Assembly (NCBI RefSeq): GCF_014652855.1
Contig: NZ_BMZP01000005.1
Span: forward strand, 51,550 to 115,549
Reading direction: 5' to 3'
Length of the DNA stretch: 64,000 nucleotides
DNA from: Novosphingobium pokkalii
Lineage (GTDB): Bacteria > Pseudomonadota > Alphaproteobacteria > Sphingomonadales > Sphingomonadaceae
Shown here: positions 63,966-64,000 of the stretch, one piece after another
Layout: each line of letters opens with the position of its first letter
Numbering within the stretch: position 1 is the first letter of the stretch
Position numbers and translations under genes: made by a program
Notes under the pieces: model-generated
What the model saw: only the letters and a program-made list of their open reading frames with translations
What the model was told of the DNA's origin: nothing
Database searches by the model: none

Positions 63966-64000
63966 CCCCCCTCCGACGGCCTGCGGCCGCCACCTCCCCC
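63966..64000. repeat. Possible dispersed palindromic repeat, cut by the window edge
   Basis: CCCCTCCGACGGCCTGCGGC, continuing CGCCACCTCCCCC, is a C-rich sequence with GGCC-TGC-GGCC at its centre. Very similar CCCTCC...CACCTCCCC strings occur as intergenic repeats in sphingomonad genomes in my experience. The second half is outside the window, so this cannot be confirmed here. Confidence 0.3.

Overview
The window is a high-GC chromosomal stretch from an alphaproteobacterium of the order Sphingomonadales, most likely a Novosphingobium. Reasons: the D-mannonate dehydratase at 39711-40919 agrees, as far as I can recall that protein, almost residue for residue with the characterised N. aromaticivorans ManD. 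There are also two carbohydrate loci built around TonB-dependent receptors, LacI and GntR regulators, and a REP-type repeat of a kind I associate with sphingomonads. I see no tRNA, rRNA, CRISPR array, transposase or prophage. Almost all of the window is dense protein-coding sequence.

Layout. 1-6474: the end of a LacI regulator, a coupled MFS transporter, a large GH18-like/polysaccharide deacetylase/GT2 fusion and a secreted deacetylase. 6486-15289: a beta-glucan-type locus, read leftward as TonB receptor, hairpin, GH3, GH30 and acyltransferase 3, with a divergent LacI regulator. 15313-19353: katG, an alpha/beta hydrolase and a LysR regulator. 19445-25350: a five-gene leucine-degradation operon (acyl-CoA dehydrogenase, both methylcrotonyl-CoA carboxylase subunits, MaoC, CitE-like lyase). 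25347-38716: an N-acetylglucosamine locus. Leftward it reads TonB receptor, hairpin, GH89 alpha-N-acetylglucosaminidase and the NagX/HGSNAT-like membrane protein. Rightward it reads NagB-II, NagA, PTS FPr (NagF) and PTS EIICB (NagE). 38830-44465: a mannonate/hexuronate locus (GntR, manD, 2-keto-3-deoxygluconate kinase, MFS). It is interrupted by an AT-rich, foreign-looking CBS-HEPN gene at 42097-43182. 44579-53871: a nine-gene leftward operon of mixed stress or detoxification genes, divergent from a NarL-type two-component system. 53868-54770: an MlaA-type protein. 54894-63935: nitrate assimilation (NasA-CysJ-like fusion, NarK, PP2C/kinase fusion, NasT, NasS), probably continuing beyond the right edge.

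How the parts work together. Both TonB loci put outer-membrane uptake, periplasmic glycosidases and a membrane acyltransferase in one transcription unit. In the GlcNAc locus, liberated GlcNAc would be phosphorylated by the NagF/NagE phosphotransferase system, deacetylated by NagA, and deaminated and isomerised by NagB-II. In the mannonate locus, near-identical FadR-type operator sites lie in front of manD and in front of the MFS gene 4.9 kb away. This ties the four sugar genes into one regulon on both sides of the inserted gene.

Best candidates for something new: (1) the overlapping GH89 and HGSNAT-like genes, which recreate two consecutive lysosomal heparan-sulfate enzymes in a bacterial operon; (2) the nine-gene operon with its two-component system and a perfect 9-bp inverted repeat in the shared promoter region; (3) the solitary CBS-HEPN gene; (4) the leucine operon with the M. 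tuberculosis-type MaoC/CitE ending. Start codons given below were chosen from signal peptides, ribosome binding sites and gene overlaps; family assignments come from reading motifs, not from database searches.
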